From Benincasa hispida (taxonomy: Eukaryota > Streptophyta > Magnoliopsida > Cucurbitales > Cucurbitaceae): a stretch of DNA of 64,000 bases. Each line of letters opens with the position of its first letter. Within the stretch, counting starts at the first letter, position 1. The notes beneath the pieces were generated by a model that saw only the letters and a list, made by a program, of their open reading frames with translations, was not told the DNA's origin and made no database searches. The stretch is taken from assembly GCF_009727055.1 (NCBI RefSeq), contig NC_052355.1:50006467-50070466 (forward strand). Reading direction: 5' to 3'. Made by a program: the position numbers and the translations under genes. Below, one piece after another: positions 24,995 through 35,386 of this stretch.

Positions 24995-25012
24995 TCCCCG
25001 GCAACAGCGCCA
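24995..25012 (-). other. Primer-site-like copy inside the LTR
   Basis: On the minus strand TGGCGCTGTTGCCGGGGA, 17 of 18 bases as expected for a tRNA-Asp primer site, yet it lies inside the LTR. The matching position in the 5' LTR is 33505-33522. Confidence 0.7.
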
Positions 25013-25158
25013 TAAACTTGACACTCAGAAATTGACTCTATCTAAGCTACAAGTCCATGCCATAAACTTAAAGACATAGATTTTATGCCATGATATGTGA
25101 TACTACTTCTAAAAATGCGTTATTAATGAATGTTCTTATAGTATATTGTGTGTTGCCA

Positions 25159-25232
25159 CAAGTTTCCTTGCGTTGAAACCAAGTATAATTTCACCGCAAG
25201 TTTCTCGGTGTGATCCGAGGTCGAACACATGG
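25159..25232 (-). other. Two-hairpin LTR RNA module (gag-only element, 3' LTR)
   Basis: Stem 1 CTCGG/CCGAG with loop ATCACA. Stem 2 CTTGCGGTGAAA/TTTCAACGCAAG (11 of 12 pairs) around TTATACTTGG. Preceded by TGTGTTCGACC and followed by GGAAACTTG. Confidence 0.7.
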
Positions 25233-26813
25233 ATTGTTTTAGGTTATTGCGTTATATTTGTGATATATGCGACTAGGGGTTTTTCAATTTGTAAAAAAGG
25301 TGTGTGTACAGGTATTTAAAAAATGTGATAAAGTAAAGGTAACCGATAAAACTGCGATAATAAAGTAAATTGAAATAAAATAAAATGCGATAAAATAAAC
25401 CTAAGCTATGATGATACAAGATACCGAGGTTGAGACTGATTGTGAAGATTATACAGATCGTGTTATGTAGTGGCAAGTCTTATGTGTGGAACAGAAAGAG
25501 AAAAGATAATTAGTACAAAGATCGCAAGTTCCTTAATTGCGTTAAAGGCATAAGTACGGTTCCGTTTTTCCCTTGGCATACACATCTCGATGATCGGCCG
25601 TGTTTCCCACATCTCTGTGGTGAAACAGGGAAAAACATAATGAATGCAAGGTTAGTTCCATCTCTTGAAGTACTTCTTGCTTTAGTTAACACATTCTTCT
25701 AACCTTCTCTCGACAGATCAGAATGGCATCTTCACTTCTGCTCTCATAGGTGAAGATGCCATCTAGCATGCTTTAGCTAAACATCTTTATTTCTTTAACA
25801 CAGATTAAGTTACTTGTCTAATTCATATTAATCATCAAGGGATTAAGAAAACATCATGGAGAAAATGATTTATGAGGAACAGAAATAGACAGAGAAGTGG
25901 AAATGGAAATGATCAAGACATTCAATAACACTATTTAGCGTCTGATACATGGTTGTGAATGAAGAGATTAAGAAGATGAAATAAAATTGATGAATGAGAG
26001 TTAGAAACAAATACAAATAAGCACCAACGTCTTGGCGCAGATTTAGAATGGAGAATCGCTTGTCGATGTTGATGGAGTAAATGGAAGGATGAGCTTCCCT
26101 CTCAGGCTTGCTCAACCAGTAGAAGGGATCTAAGTACGGAGCTTCTCGGTGGGGATTTGGCAGAATTGCACTGAGACTCACCTCTCGACCTTGTCTCTTC
26201 TCTTCAAAGATTTCCTCCGATCAACACTCAGATTAGCTCTCTCTCAATAGCCTCGTATCAATTATCCCCCGTATCCAATATATCTTTCGGTGAATTCTTT
26301 ATGGGTATTTATAAGCTGAAGGCTTTGACTCTCTGACTTATAGTCCCCACTTTATTGTTATGGAAAGTCCGAAAATGGTGGAATAAATATTCCTTCTGTT
26401 ATGCAATCATTCCGTCGAATATGCACAATGGTTAATTGCGTCTGCTCATTTGCATCTTCCATTGTGTGCCCACATGCATGTTGTTAAACCCATGGGAAGT
26501 TCAGCTTGGATCGATTGTCGCATTTCGCCTGTCATTGGGGATCGTTATTCATTCCTGATTGATGGGCGCAATGCGACGTAGATGCTTAATCTTTCTCTTG
26601 AGCCATGAGCGCATACGGTGACTTGGTTTCCTGCAAAACAGACTTGAAATATCCTTTTCTACCATCTTAATGGTCTTAGTGGGTGTATTTGCGATAATTT
26701 ATAATTATTGTATTTCTTAGCTAATTTTCATACAATCGATGCAAATTTCCTCTCTTTTGGCCGCAATATCTGAATGAGGCAGTATAAATAACTTGTATTT
26801 CTACAAGTTATCA

Positions 26814-26826
26814 CACCCCCAAATTT
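26814..26826 (-). other. Polypurine tract of the gag-only element
   Basis: AAATTTGGGGGTG on the minus strand, directly before the 3' LTR, preceded by GAGGACAAGCATA-like sequence as in Athila-type elements. A similar tract (AAATTTGGAGGTGGGG) occurs on the minus strand near 27529-27545. Confidence 0.75.
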
Positions 26827-27996
26827 AGATATATGCTTGTTCTCAAGCATATCTTCTACTAAGGCAAAAATGCTCTGTTCCTATCTAAATTTTGCATCGA
26901 TTGGTTGCTCCGAATGCTCCACTCAAGCACATTACTTAACAACGCAGTTTCCTTCTATCCTTGTGAATTCCTATCAAAGCCCTACTTTATTCTTCTATCC
27001 TACAAATTTCTGCTCAAAAAATGCTTTTCTAGTTTTTATAAATAGAATGTTTACCTCTTCTTTGTCAAAACAACATGATGCATCTATATGCGGTGGTCAA
27101 ATTTTGCGTTATTTATTAGAGACTGTTGGATATGGTTACACTCTTCATTTTGTCTTGTTCCCACGGGTGTCATACGAATATCCAACTACGGTTGTGTGCC
27201 AATTTCAACTTTAACTCATGAATTTCAGAGGAGTTGTCTCTTGTATTTATTTTATTTTCTTTTGCATTTTTCTCTTTTCATATTGCTTTGTTCTTGGAAA
27301 CCCACCTTCGTTTTGGCTTGCTCCCATGGGTGTCATGCGAACATCCAACTACGAGCAGGTTCCTTTCATAACTAACTCTTATTAGGTTGGGAATGTTTTT
27401 GAAGTTTTCTCTTGCGCTAACATTGGAGTTCTGTATGAAAATTTATTGAATTTTTTTTTATTATTTTTATAGAAAATGAACGCATTTTCTTAATGATCAT
27501 ATATTCTTGATCTCATTTGCTCAAATCTTCCCCACCTCCAAATTTAGATATGCGCAAGGTCCTCATTGCGTTGTTTGGACAGAATAGACAAATACTTAGA
27601 AAAAAATTTTAAAAGAAGATTTGAGCATAACTTTGAAAGATAAAAATTAAAGTACTACTAAGCTACGAATTAACTAAGTGTTAGTCAGAATTTACAAAGT
27701 ATGGGAAATGTTTCTAAGTATAAACATATCATACATCATGGCAGCGCAATGAATAATGCAAAAGTAAAGATCAAGAACATTGCAAATGTTGACAAAGGAT
27801 GATAAAGAAAAAGGCACAGGCAAATGGAGAGAAAGGCTACTTAGTTGTATTGAAAATTCACTAAGTATACAAAGAATTAAAACGCAATACAAAAATTGAT
27901 GGCCTGTACAAAGAATCAAAGAATTTCGTTAACTAATGAAAAATAATGAATTGAATAAAAAAATAGAATGGCAGCATAAAAATGTAAAGATTATTA
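26827..27996 (-). other. 3' untranslated part of the gag-only element
   Basis: AT-rich, no coding remnant. It contains two imperfect 37-base repeats (27155-27191 and 27318-27354, about 6 differences) and a second polypurine-like tract. No pol remnant is visible. Confidence 0.5.
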
Positions 27997-30829
27997 TTAA
28001 GGAGCAGGAGGGTCTGGAGGAGGATTCTGAGGTGGTACTAAAGAAGCTTCTTCAAAATTCAAGTGCTGCCTGGGGTGCGGAGGCACCATGGGACCATGAA
28101 GATATGCAGTGAGAAAATTAAAGTACTCATGGTTGCGCTCCACAATCTATCTTTGGTGTCGATGGACCTTATAAATGTTGCGCTGAATATCGATCAACGC
28201 TTCCCTTGACGTGGCAGCACTGTACTGTATATCATCGATTTGCTCCATTACCACATCAAATCTCTGGTTGAAGAAGGCTTGTTGTTGAGCGAAGAGTTGT
28301 TGTTTTTGGGAGAAGAGGGACCGTATTTCTGCTAACTTAGCAGCTAAGGAGGGGATGGAAGGATGTGTCTGCGATGTCTCGGCAGCAACGTTTTGGGGTT
28401 GGGCAAAGGTGCCTTCACCCAAATTGTATGGGTCATCAATAGCACAATTGATCGGTTTTTCTTTTAAAAAAAGGCATCAAGACCCTGGCTCTAAACTCTG
28501 GCTTCCAAGATGGCAAGGCTTTGGGTTTTATTTGGTTAAAAAGCAGGCTGATCCCAATTCCATGAACAAGACAATTCAAAGGGAATCCGAGTTATGGCCG
28601 CATATTGCATGCGTCACGGCAAAATTCCNNNNNNNNNNNNNNNNNNNNNNNNNNNNNNNNNNNNNNNNNNNNNNNNNNNNNNNNNNNNNNNNNNNNNNNN
28701 NNNNNNNNNNNNNNNNNNNNNNNNNNNNNNNNNNNNNNNNNNNNNNNNNNNNNNNNNNNNNNNNNNNNNNNNNNNNNNNNNNNNNNNNNNNNNNNNNNNN
28801 NNNNNNNNNNNNNNNNNNNNNNNNNNNNNNNNNNNNNNNNNNNNNNNNNNNNNNNNNNNNNNNNNNNNNNNNNNNNNNNNNNNNNNNNNNNNNNNNNNNN
28901 NNNNNNNNNNNNNNNNNNNNNNNNNNNNNNNNNNNNNNNNNNNNNNNNNNNNNNNNNNNNNNNNNNNNNNNNNNNNNNNNNNNNNNNNNNNNNNNNNNNN
29001 NNNNNNNNNNNNNNNNNNNNNNNNNNNNNNNNNNNNNNNNNNNNNNNNNNNNNNNNNNNNNNNNNNNNNNNNNNNNNNNNNNNNNNNNNNNNNNNNNNNN
29101 NNNNNNNNNNNNNNNNNNNNNNNNNNNNNNNCCCGTTGCGTTAATACTCGCAGCGCATCTTCGAACTGTTGTTTTGTGGGATCAACAATGATTTTGTTGC
29201 ACAGTGCATCCGAGTTATCCTTCATTTGGTATAGTTCATTGATGTCCCTTGCGCTGAATGGCACCACTTCTCCTTTTATGGTCACCATGTCCTTGGTGCC
29301 ATGTAGCCGTCCATGGTAGAAGTCACGCTCTACCTTTGGAACAATCATGTTCCACGATCACACTCGTGATGAGGTCTGGTAGTGGCATTGGTGCAGGGTA
29401 AAAGCCCATCTCCATCAACAAGTCGTCATTTTCTTTCTGGATGGATGGATGCGCCTTTGCCAACGCGGGCTTACTACTTTCTGCGACCGCCTTGCCCTTT
29501 CCCTTGGCCAACGCAAGGCGGGATTGTTGCCTTTGTTTTCTTTTCTGTTCCTTGCGTTGTTCCTCCTTCTCTCGCTCGGCAAGTTCCTTGCCCTTCTTCT
29601 TAATTAAACGCTGCCTGTTGGCTTCGCACTTCCTCTCCTTCTCTTCTCCCATTCTCCTTTCTTCTTCTGCCTTCTTTTTATTTTCTTCTTCTTCCTCTTC
29701 TCTCCCTTCTCTTTCAAACTCTTCCACAAACTACTCAAAGGCCCACAAAAGGCATTGTTCCTCTTCAATCTACCTTACTTCTTCAAGCCTCGAGATCTCG
29801 TTATTGCGGCGAACTTCCTCGTCATGCAGTCTTCCTCTTCTATCACTCTCTGCAGTGATGAGTTTCACCCGCTCCATTTTCTCTTGTCTCTCTTCCTCTT
29901 CGTTTTTCGTTCTTTCCTTTTCTTCTAATGTGTTGATCAAAACTAAAGGGTCAACGATAGACCCTTGTGGCGTATTCTCCTTGTGACGCCGCATCAGGGG
30001 GGTAGCTTCTCCTTCTTTGCCTTCGTCGGCCACAACTAATTGCATTGTTTCAGGTTACACCGGCTCCATTAATTGCGTTGTTTGCCCCCTATCCTTCCTT
30101 ACAAAGGTTGATTCTCTATCCATCTCTGGGCTTGCAACCCTCTTCTTCTTTTCTTCTTCCTTCTTCAGGCGCCTTTCCTCACGCCTACGCTCCTTCCTTT
30201 CTTTCTTCTCTTTCTTCTTCCTTAGCTTAGCCTCCTCATCTTCTTCGTCCTCTTTCTTTTCTTTATTCTTCTTCTCTTTGCGATGATGGGACGGCTCACC
30301 TTCTCTAGCCTTCTTTTCCTTCTTTTCCTTTTTCTTCTTTTTCTCCTCTTGTTGCTTCTCTGCCGCGACTTCTTTTAACGCGATATGATGAGTCCATCAT
30401 AGGATTCTACTTGCGTAGTTTCCTTAGGAGTCTCTAAAGCGAGAGTACTTCTTCTTCAGTCACTGCCACTGTCACCTCCTCCGTGGACAGTGGTTGTTTT
30501 ACAACCCTTGCCTCGGGCAAACCTCCTCCTTCCTCCAAGTTACTCAGAATGTTTTCAAAGATCTCATTGTCATCTCGTTTCTTCTTTTCGCTCTCAGTTG
30601 AGATGGCTAGAGTTTGGAGTGGGGTGCTTTCATTGCTTTGCCCCCTCTTGAACTGAGGAGGCCTGATAGTTAAAGGGTTTCTCTAGGGTCTACCGACGAT
30701 TCTGGGGACAGTGTGGGGTTGGGCAGCAAGACGGTGACTGGCAGCAAGGAATGTTGCCTCTCGCATGGAGATTTGGTCAGTGGAAGGAGTTGAGGGTGAA
30801 TCAGAAGGTTGGGAAGCTTGGTCGGCCAT
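27997..30829 (-). pseudogene. Inner accessory transposon gene (broken)
   Basis: Starts at MADQASQPSDSPSTPSTDQ (ATG at 30829). Order: Ser/Pro/Thr-rich N-terminus with REATFLAASHRLAAQP; long Glu/Lys/Arg-rich, probably coiled-coil middle (about 30300-29400); domain core with DLITSVIV, PKVERDFYHGRLHG, VTIKGEVVPFSARDINELY and FEDALRVLTQR up to the N gap; then a Gln-rich helix (KQQLFAQQQAFFNQRFDVV) and EYFNFLTAYLHGPMVP to a TAA at 27997-27999. In-frame stops are almost all TAG where Gln fits (first bases 30685, 30436, 30409, 30307, near 29769 and 28146). Frameshifts lie near 30300 and 29340. The C-terminal core matches the 'putative plant transposon protein' family; biochemical role unknown. Confidence 0.75.
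28629..29131. other. Assembly gap, 503 N
   Basis: A run of undetermined bases inside the accessory gene, covering the middle of its conserved domain. Confidence 0.99.
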
Positions 30830-30956
30830 GGATGATAAGGTGAAAGGAACTGGAAAGGTCGCTAGGGTTTCGAGGAAGAGTAAAGCTCTGAATGCAATGG
30901 CGCTAAGGTTTTCAGATTGCAAAAAGAGGTAAAGTGTTCACAGACGGGGGAAGTTC

Positions 30957-30966
30957 CTATTTATAG
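30957..30966 (-). promoter_or_regulatory. Internal TATA box of the accessory gene
   Basis: CTATAAATAG on the minus strand, 128-137 bases before the ATG at 30829, inside the element and far from either LTR. The outer gene copy has CTATATATAG at the same distance from its ATG (38518-38527). Confidence 0.65.
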
Positions 30967-31210
30967 GTTGGGCCTTAGTGGGCCCAACACGATTTTCACG
31001 GCGGCAGGCCTCGAGACACTCAAAAGGCCCATCATTCGAACTTCCCTCATTTATGGAATTTCAAAAAAACGTCCTTTCGTCTGCAGACTTCATCATTTCG
31101 TGAATACGGAACGATGGACTTCTCAATTTTGCGCAAAAAAAATTATCTTTAATATTTTATTCGAATGGACACAGGAAAAGATTAACGTAATGTGTTCACC
31201 AACGCAAATG

Positions 31211-31391
31211 CATCTTCGTAGAGGACGGGCAACAATGCATGCATCCCCGCAACACACCCCTAACTAAACACATTTCTGGAGGATCGGGCACACGGTATTA
31301 CTACCAGCACAACACTACCTCAACATAGTGCATTTTGCTAATGACGGGCAAAGGGACCACACGCGCGCGCAACACACCCTTCAGCTCAACG
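31211..31391 (-). repeat. Three diverged 60 bp tandem units upstream of the TATA box
   Basis: Units begin with CATYTT/CATTTC at 31211, 31271, 31331 and (partial) 31392, a spacing of 60, 60 and 61 bases. Each has a GACGGGCA- or GATCGGGCA-like core and an AACACACCC- or AACACTACC-like tail. They lie about 245-430 bases upstream of the internal TATA box. Confidence 0.6.
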
Positions 31392-31794
31392 CATTTGAGT
31401 TGGATGAATGCAAGGCACAATCTTGTTGGTTTAGGATGCGTCCATTATCGACATACATATTGAATGTGTTTATTTTATTATATATTATTTTTTTTCATCA
31501 AACGCAAGTTGCTATGACTTATGGTAATAAAATTTCTTCTTATTACTCAATCATTCACCAATTAAAGAATAACGGATATTACTATAGGAAAGTTAAAGGA
31601 ATTAAGAAAAACACAGAAATAAATGTAAGAGAGTAAATGAAGAATAAATTCATTAAAGTCATTGAAACAAATTAATCGAAGCAAATAAATGACAAAAATT
31701 CATAAATTCATAAAGACAAGAATTAAAGAAAGCGTTTTAAACATAGGTGTGAGATATGGACCGGATGATGCATTTCCTTGAATGAGCACAATCT

Positions 31795-33330
31795 TACACC
31801 TCTGCAGGCGGTCCAGCTTGCCTGCCCAATGGTCCTAGGACATTGCTCCTTTCCATTAATCCTGGGGCTTTAGAGTTGCTGGGCAAGGTACCAATTACTC
31901 TATTTCTTAAGCTCAGATGCCAGCTGGCCCCACTTAGATTCTCTAAGTTTCGAATTGAAGACGCCTGCGCCTGCATCATTGTGTCATCTTTGTCCATATA
32001 TTGTTTTAGTAAGGTCTTTCAATAAGCTTCCAAAGGTGTTTTGAAGATGAGGGTTGCTGATTATGTGATTGCCTTGGTTGCCCCTGATTCGAGTTATGGT
32101 GAAAAGAAGGATTTCCCTCGACTGCCACTTTGATGGTTCTTGGCCCCCCTTGGTTAGGATTCCCTCCCAACCAAAGTTAGGATGGTTCCTCCAACCCGGA
32201 TTATAGGTGTTGCTGAAGGGGTTTTTTTGATGGCGCATACTTACTGGATATTCGATGGGCACATTTCTGCTACATGAGCCCCCCACAATTAATGCAACTT
32301 ATTGCGGCCATTTGAAGCCGGCGCAGTGGGTTGTGCTGATTGTTGAGGGATAACTATTTGATTGATTTGATATTCAATTTGGAGGATTGCGAAAGTCATC
32401 ATTGTCTCCATAAGGACAATGACATGTCATTCTTTCTTCTTTCAGAGCCTCTGCCTCCAATAACCATCATCAATCCAATCATCCATGTTTTGCGTATTTG
32501 TGGTTAAGGATGACCTTGGCCTCTGTATACGTCTTGTCCATAAAACCTCCTGCCGTGGAGGCTTCAGCAACAGCCTGCGTCGATCTATTCAGGCCATTGT
32601 AAAATGTCTCCATCAGGATGCAATCGGGTATCCCGATATGCAGGCAGTTTTTTCACCAATTCTTCGAAATCGCACCCAGGCGGTGCTCAGGGTCTCATTG
32701 TCCATTTGCTCAAAGTTCAAGCACATCCTTTCATCGCCTTGCGTTGACGACCGGTGGGAAGAACTACTTCATTAAATCGCTCTACCAGCTGATCCCATGA
32801 TGTAATCTCATTCGGCTTCAGTGAGTGAGCCCACCTATTGGCTTCGTCCCTCAAAGTGTAAGGGAACAAATAAAGTCTAATACCCTCAGGGTATGCCAGG
32901 TAGCGAGAAGTTACTGCACATTTTGACAAACTGGTCAAGTGGGCATGCGGGTCTTCACCTTATAGACCCCCAAATTGCCCTGCATTTCTGATCATTTGGA
33001 GCATGATCGGTTTGATTTTGAACCTTGCGTTCTCCTCTACTATAGGCCTTAAAATCCCAGACGAAAAATCATACAGGTTGGGCGCCGCGTAGTTCCTCAT
33101 AGAAATGTTATAATCAACGGCAAGGAAGACTAGGTCCTATGCTGGCTGTACCGCCCCTTGATTTCCTACGGGTACTGCGTTTTGTTATTATCTGCTATAT
33201 CAACTACTCTCTTTCGCCTTGCTCGATTCTGGCATGCCCATGCGCGAAAGGTACGTCGATCTCTGGGTCAGCTACAAATTCTGGTTCGATACCAGAGCTC
33301 ATAAGCCGTTAGACTGCTCTCTACGTTGAA
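31795..33330 (-). pseudogene. gag of the gag-only element (broken)
   Basis: Minus-strand capsid remnant in several frames. It reads MRNYAAPNLYDFSSGI (Athila-like gag start), PIMLQMIRNAGQFGGL, GEDPHAHL, LFPYTLRDEANRWAHSL, ITSWDQLVERFNE, a partial FEQMDNETLSTAWVRF, a zinc knuckle with Cys-Ile-Asn-Cys-Gly-Gly then, after a frameshift, His-Val-Ala-Glu-Met-Cys (32262-32305), NPFSNTYNPGWRNHPNFGW and SSIRNLENLSGA. It would have formed the particle shell. It lies directly after the primer site and before the accessory gene. Numerous frameshifts and stops make it non-functional. The closest relative here is the cleaner gag at 56591. Confidence 0.85.
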
Positions 33331-33398
33331 TAGCCAATACAAAGAGATCTGTCCTGCATAATACCACAAACACACTCAAACAATAAACCGTTAACCAA

Positions 33399-33416
33399 TC
33401 CTCGGTAACGGCGCCA
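33399..33416 (-). other. Primer binding site (tRNA-Asp type)
   Basis: On the minus strand TGGCGCCGTTACCGAGGA, a near match to the tRNA-Asp 3' end complement, 6 bases after the 5' LTR end at 33423. It sets the start of first-strand synthesis. Confidence 0.8.
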
Positions 33417-33422
33417 TAAACT

Positions 33423-35381
33423 TGACATGCAAAAATTGATTCATTATTATGCATGCACTGTGATGATAGATAATGTGCTACAAGCTCATGTCCCCGTTAC
33501 CAGTTCCCCGACAACGGCACCATAAACTTGACACTCAGAAATTGACTCCATCTAAGCTACAAGTCCATGCCATAAACTTGAAGACAAAGATTTTATGCGA
33601 TGATATGCGATATTACTTCTAAATATGTGTTATTAATGAATGTTCTTGTAGTATGTTGTGCGTTGTCACAAGTTTCCTTGCGTTGAAACCAAGTATAATA
33701 TCATCGCAAGTTTCTCGGTTTGATCCGAGGTCGAACATAGGGATTGTTTTAGGTTATTGCATTATATTTGTGATATATGCGACCAAGGGTTTTTCAATTT
33801 GTAAAAAAGGGTGTGTGTACAGGTATTTAAAAATGTGATAAAGTAAAGGTAAGCGATACAAGCTGCGATAATAAAGTAAATTGCAATAAAATAAAGTGCG
33901 ATAAAATAAACCTAAGCTATGATGATACAAATTACAGGTTTCATGATACAAAATACCGAGGTTGAGATTGACTGTGAAGATTATACAAAGATCATGTTAT
34001 GCGGTGGCAAGTCTTATGTGTGGAACAGAAAGAGAAAAGATAATTAGTACAAACATCACAAGTTTCTTAATTGCGTTATAGGCATAAGTACGGTTCCGCT
34101 TTTCACTTGGCGTACACCTCTCGTGATCGGCCGCTTTCCCCACATCTCTGTGGTGAAACAGGGACAAACATAATGAACGCAAGGTTGCTTCCATCTCTGG
34201 AAGTACTTCTTGCTTTAGTTAACACATTCTTCTAACCTTCTCTCGACAGATCAGAATGGCATCTTCATTTCTGCTCGCACAGGTGAAGATACCATCTAGC
34301 ATGCTTTAGCTAAACATCTTTATTTCTTTAACAATAATTAAGTTACTTGTTTAATTCATATTAATCATCAAGGGATTAAGAAAACATCATGGAGAAAATG
34401 ATTTATGGAGGAATGGAAATAGACAGAGAAGTGGAAATGGAAATGATGAAGACATTCAATAACATTATTTAGCGTCTTACATGGTTATGAATGAAGAGAT
34501 TAAGAAGATGAAATATAATTGATGAATGAGATTTAGAAACAAATACAAATAAGCACCAACGTCTTGGCGTAGATCTGAAATGGAGAATCACTTGTCGGTG
34601 TTGATGGAGTGAATGGAAGGATGAGCTTCCCTCTCAGGCTTACTCAACCGGTAGAAGGGATCTAAGTACAGAGCTTCTTGGCGGGGATTTGGCAGAATTG
34701 CATTGAGACTCACCGCTCGGCCTTGTCTCTTCTCTTCCTAAATTTCCTTCGATCAACACTCAGATCAGCTCTCTCTTAATAGCCTCATATCAATTATCCC
34801 CCGTATCCAGTATATCTTTCAGTGAATTCTTTAAGAGTATTTATAGGCTAAAGGCTTTGACTCTCTGACTTGTGGTCCCCACTTTATTGTTATGGAAAGT
34901 CCGAAAATGGTGGAATAAATATTCCTTCTATTATGGAATCAGTCCTTTGAATATGCACAATAGTTAGTTGTACACATATCACAATCCTTCACGATTGTGC
35001 TGCTCATTTGCATCTTCGATTGTGTGCCCGCATGCGGTGTTGTTTTTATTACCGCATGCGGTGAAGTTTAGCTCTGGAACGATTGTCGCATTGCACCGTC
35101 ATTGCATTGATTGTCTATTCATTCCTGACTGATGGGCACAATGCAACGTAGATGCGTTACTATTTCTCTCTTGAGCCATAAGCGCATACAGTGACTTGGT
35201 TTCCTGTAAAACAGACTTGAAATATCCTTTTCTACCATCTTAATGGTCTTAGTGGGTGTATTTGCGATAATTTATAATTATTCCTTAGCTAATTTTCATA
35301 CAATTGACGCAACTTTCCTCTCTTTTGGCTGCAATATCTGAATAAGGCAGTATAAATAACTTGTATTTCTATAAGTCATCA
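33423..35381 (-). repeat. 5' LTR of the gag-only element
   Basis: It starts on the minus strand TGATGACTTATAG at 35381 and ends ...GCATGTCA at 33423. TATAAATA at 34838-34845. Two CCGCATGCGG palindromes (35028-35037, 35051-35062) lie about 200 bases upstream of it. Two-hairpin module at 33669-33742. Internal primer-site-like copy at 33505-33522. Closely similar to the 3' LTR over its length. Confidence 0.8.
33669..33742 (-). other. Two-hairpin LTR RNA module (gag-only element, 5' LTR)
   Basis: Stem 1 CTCGG/CCGAG. Stem 2 with CTTGCG/CGCAAG at its base and the constant TTATACTTGG loop; the upper stem is weaker than in the 3' LTR. Confidence 0.65.
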
Positions 35382-35386
35382 GTTAG

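Larger units (their letters stand above)
24913..26813 (-). repeat. 3' LTR of the gag-only element
   Basis: It starts on the minus strand with TGATAACTTGTAG, forming a perfect terminal hairpin, and ends ...GTGTCA. The TATA box is at 26306-26313 and the two-hairpin module at 25159-25232. About 80-100 bases before its 3' end it contains a primer-site-like sequence (24995-25012), so the LTR boundary is easily misplaced at 25019; the target duplication fixes it at 24913. Confidence 0.8.
24913..35381 (-). mobile_element. Complete gag-only Ty3/gypsy element with accessory gene
   Basis: Minus-strand element of 10469 bases: 5' LTR 33423-35381, tRNA-Asp primer site 33399-33416, gag pseudogene, accessory gene with its own TATA box, polypurine tract 26814-26826 and 3' LTR 24913-26813. 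It is flanked on the plus strand by ATTAG (24908-24912) and GTTAG (35382-35386), a 5 bp target duplication with one change. No RT, RNase H or integrase is recognisable between the LTRs, although 503 bases are undetermined. It fits the class of plant elements with terminal repeats and gag but no pol, mobilised in trans. Confidence 0.8.

Noticed and set aside
25019..26813. LTR boundary at 25019 next to a primer site, making a tandem element
   Set aside because: The target duplication at 24908-24912 and the true primer site beyond the matching end of the 5' LTR place the end at 24913.
28355..29348. Long open frames on both strands at the N run
   Set aside because: Most of their length is N; only the minus-strand accessory gene has homologous flanks.
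29323..30045. Glu/Lys-rich protein as a host cytoskeletal or nuclear gene
   Set aside because: It lies inside an element with LTRs and target duplication, and three other broken copies occur in the same setting.
29382..30286. Ser/Phe/Leu-rich plus-strand ORFs as membrane proteins
   Set aside because: They are the complementary strand of the Glu/Lys-rich accessory gene.
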